Source of the DNA: Flavobacteriales bacterium
Lineage (GTDB): Bacteria; Bacteroidota; Bacteroidia; Flavobacteriales_D; CAJJDF01
Direction of reading: 5' to 3'
DNA length: 32,510 nt
Assembly (NCBI GenBank): GCA_020630395.1
Contig: JAHDBM010000024.1
Span: 1-32,510, forward strand
In this document: in pieces, positions 32,440 through 32,510 of the stretch
Layout of the letters: each line of letters starts with the position of its first letter
Position numbering within the stretch: position 1 is the stretch's first letter
Made by a program: the position numbers and the translations under genes
The notes under the pieces: model-generated
Seen by the model: only the letters and a program-made list of their open reading frames with translations
What the model was told of the DNA's origin: nothing
Databases searched by the model: none

Positions 32440-32510
32440 TTATTTATTTAAACCCTTTTTCACTTTTTTAGCATCTGTTCCTGCCAATTCTAGTGTTTTA
32501 TTATTAGAGT
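32440..32510 (-). CDS. C-terminal end of a gene entering from the right edge
   Basis: An open minus-strand frame comes in from the edge and ends TAA at 32442-32440, encoding a last stretch that reads NNKTLELAGTDAKKVKKGLN. Lysine-rich and soluble-looking. Too short for identification. The other two frames contain stops. It would be the upstream partner of the frameshifted lipoprotein. Confidence 0.5.
   Translation of the reverse strand, partial: SNNKTLELAGTDAKKVKKGLNK

Overview
The window reads as chromosome of a member of the Bacteroidota, most likely order Flavobacteriales. The evidence is the strong A+T richness, starts without Shine-Dalgarno sequences, several promoters of the Bacteroidota type (TTG, 19-20 nt, TAnnTTTG), the order uppS-bamA-ompH-ompH, the order short glycogen-synthase homologue-DUF4270 lipoprotein-glmS, and a very large secreted repeat protein of the kind exported by type IX secretion. 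No rRNA, tRNA, IS element, integrase or CRISPR array was seen.

Layout. 1-3943 (minus) is the N-terminal part (about 1314 residues) of a giant secreted protein that continues beyond the left edge: signal peptide, seven beta-propeller blade motifs, then eleven visible Ig-like repeats of two types. 4062-10884 (minus) holds envelope biogenesis genes uppS, bamA and two ompH/skp-like chaperones, followed past a terminator by recG. After a 424-bp gap with an inverted-repeat element comes a tight five-gene minus operon (11309-17436): short GT5 glycogen-synthase-like protein, DUF4270 lipoprotein, glmS, a DUF7935-like membrane protein and gpmI. It is driven by a clear promoter and is divergent from panC (plus).

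18400-24213 (minus) carries a small membrane protein with a structured leader, a PolB-type 3'-5' exonuclease, a pair of M16 peptidases (one with HxxEH, one without) ending at a strong terminator, and a small XRE regulator paired with an unknown membrane protein behind a promoter with an overlapping palindrome. 24358-27924 (plus) is rsmA-polA.

27987-32510 is the accessory-looking part: an unknown 168-residue protein, a 25-codon remnant of a globin 5' end, a one-helix membrane protein, an intact group III truncated haemoglobin, two beta-barrel proteins, a half-length DUF1456 protein, an M15 peptidase lipoprotein, a frameshifted small lipoprotein gene and the last codons of another gene at the edge.

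The core genes combine central metabolism (GlmS, GpmI, PanC), the lipid carrier for wall synthesis (UppS), outer-membrane assembly (BamA, OmpH) and DNA/RNA maintenance (RecG, PolA, RsmA). No complete new defence or mobile system is evident. The most unusual locus is 27987-29179, where two unrelated small genes are each joined by ATGA overlap to a globin start, one intact and one a diverged 5' remnant. This looks like gene insertion upstream of globin with duplication of its 5' end.
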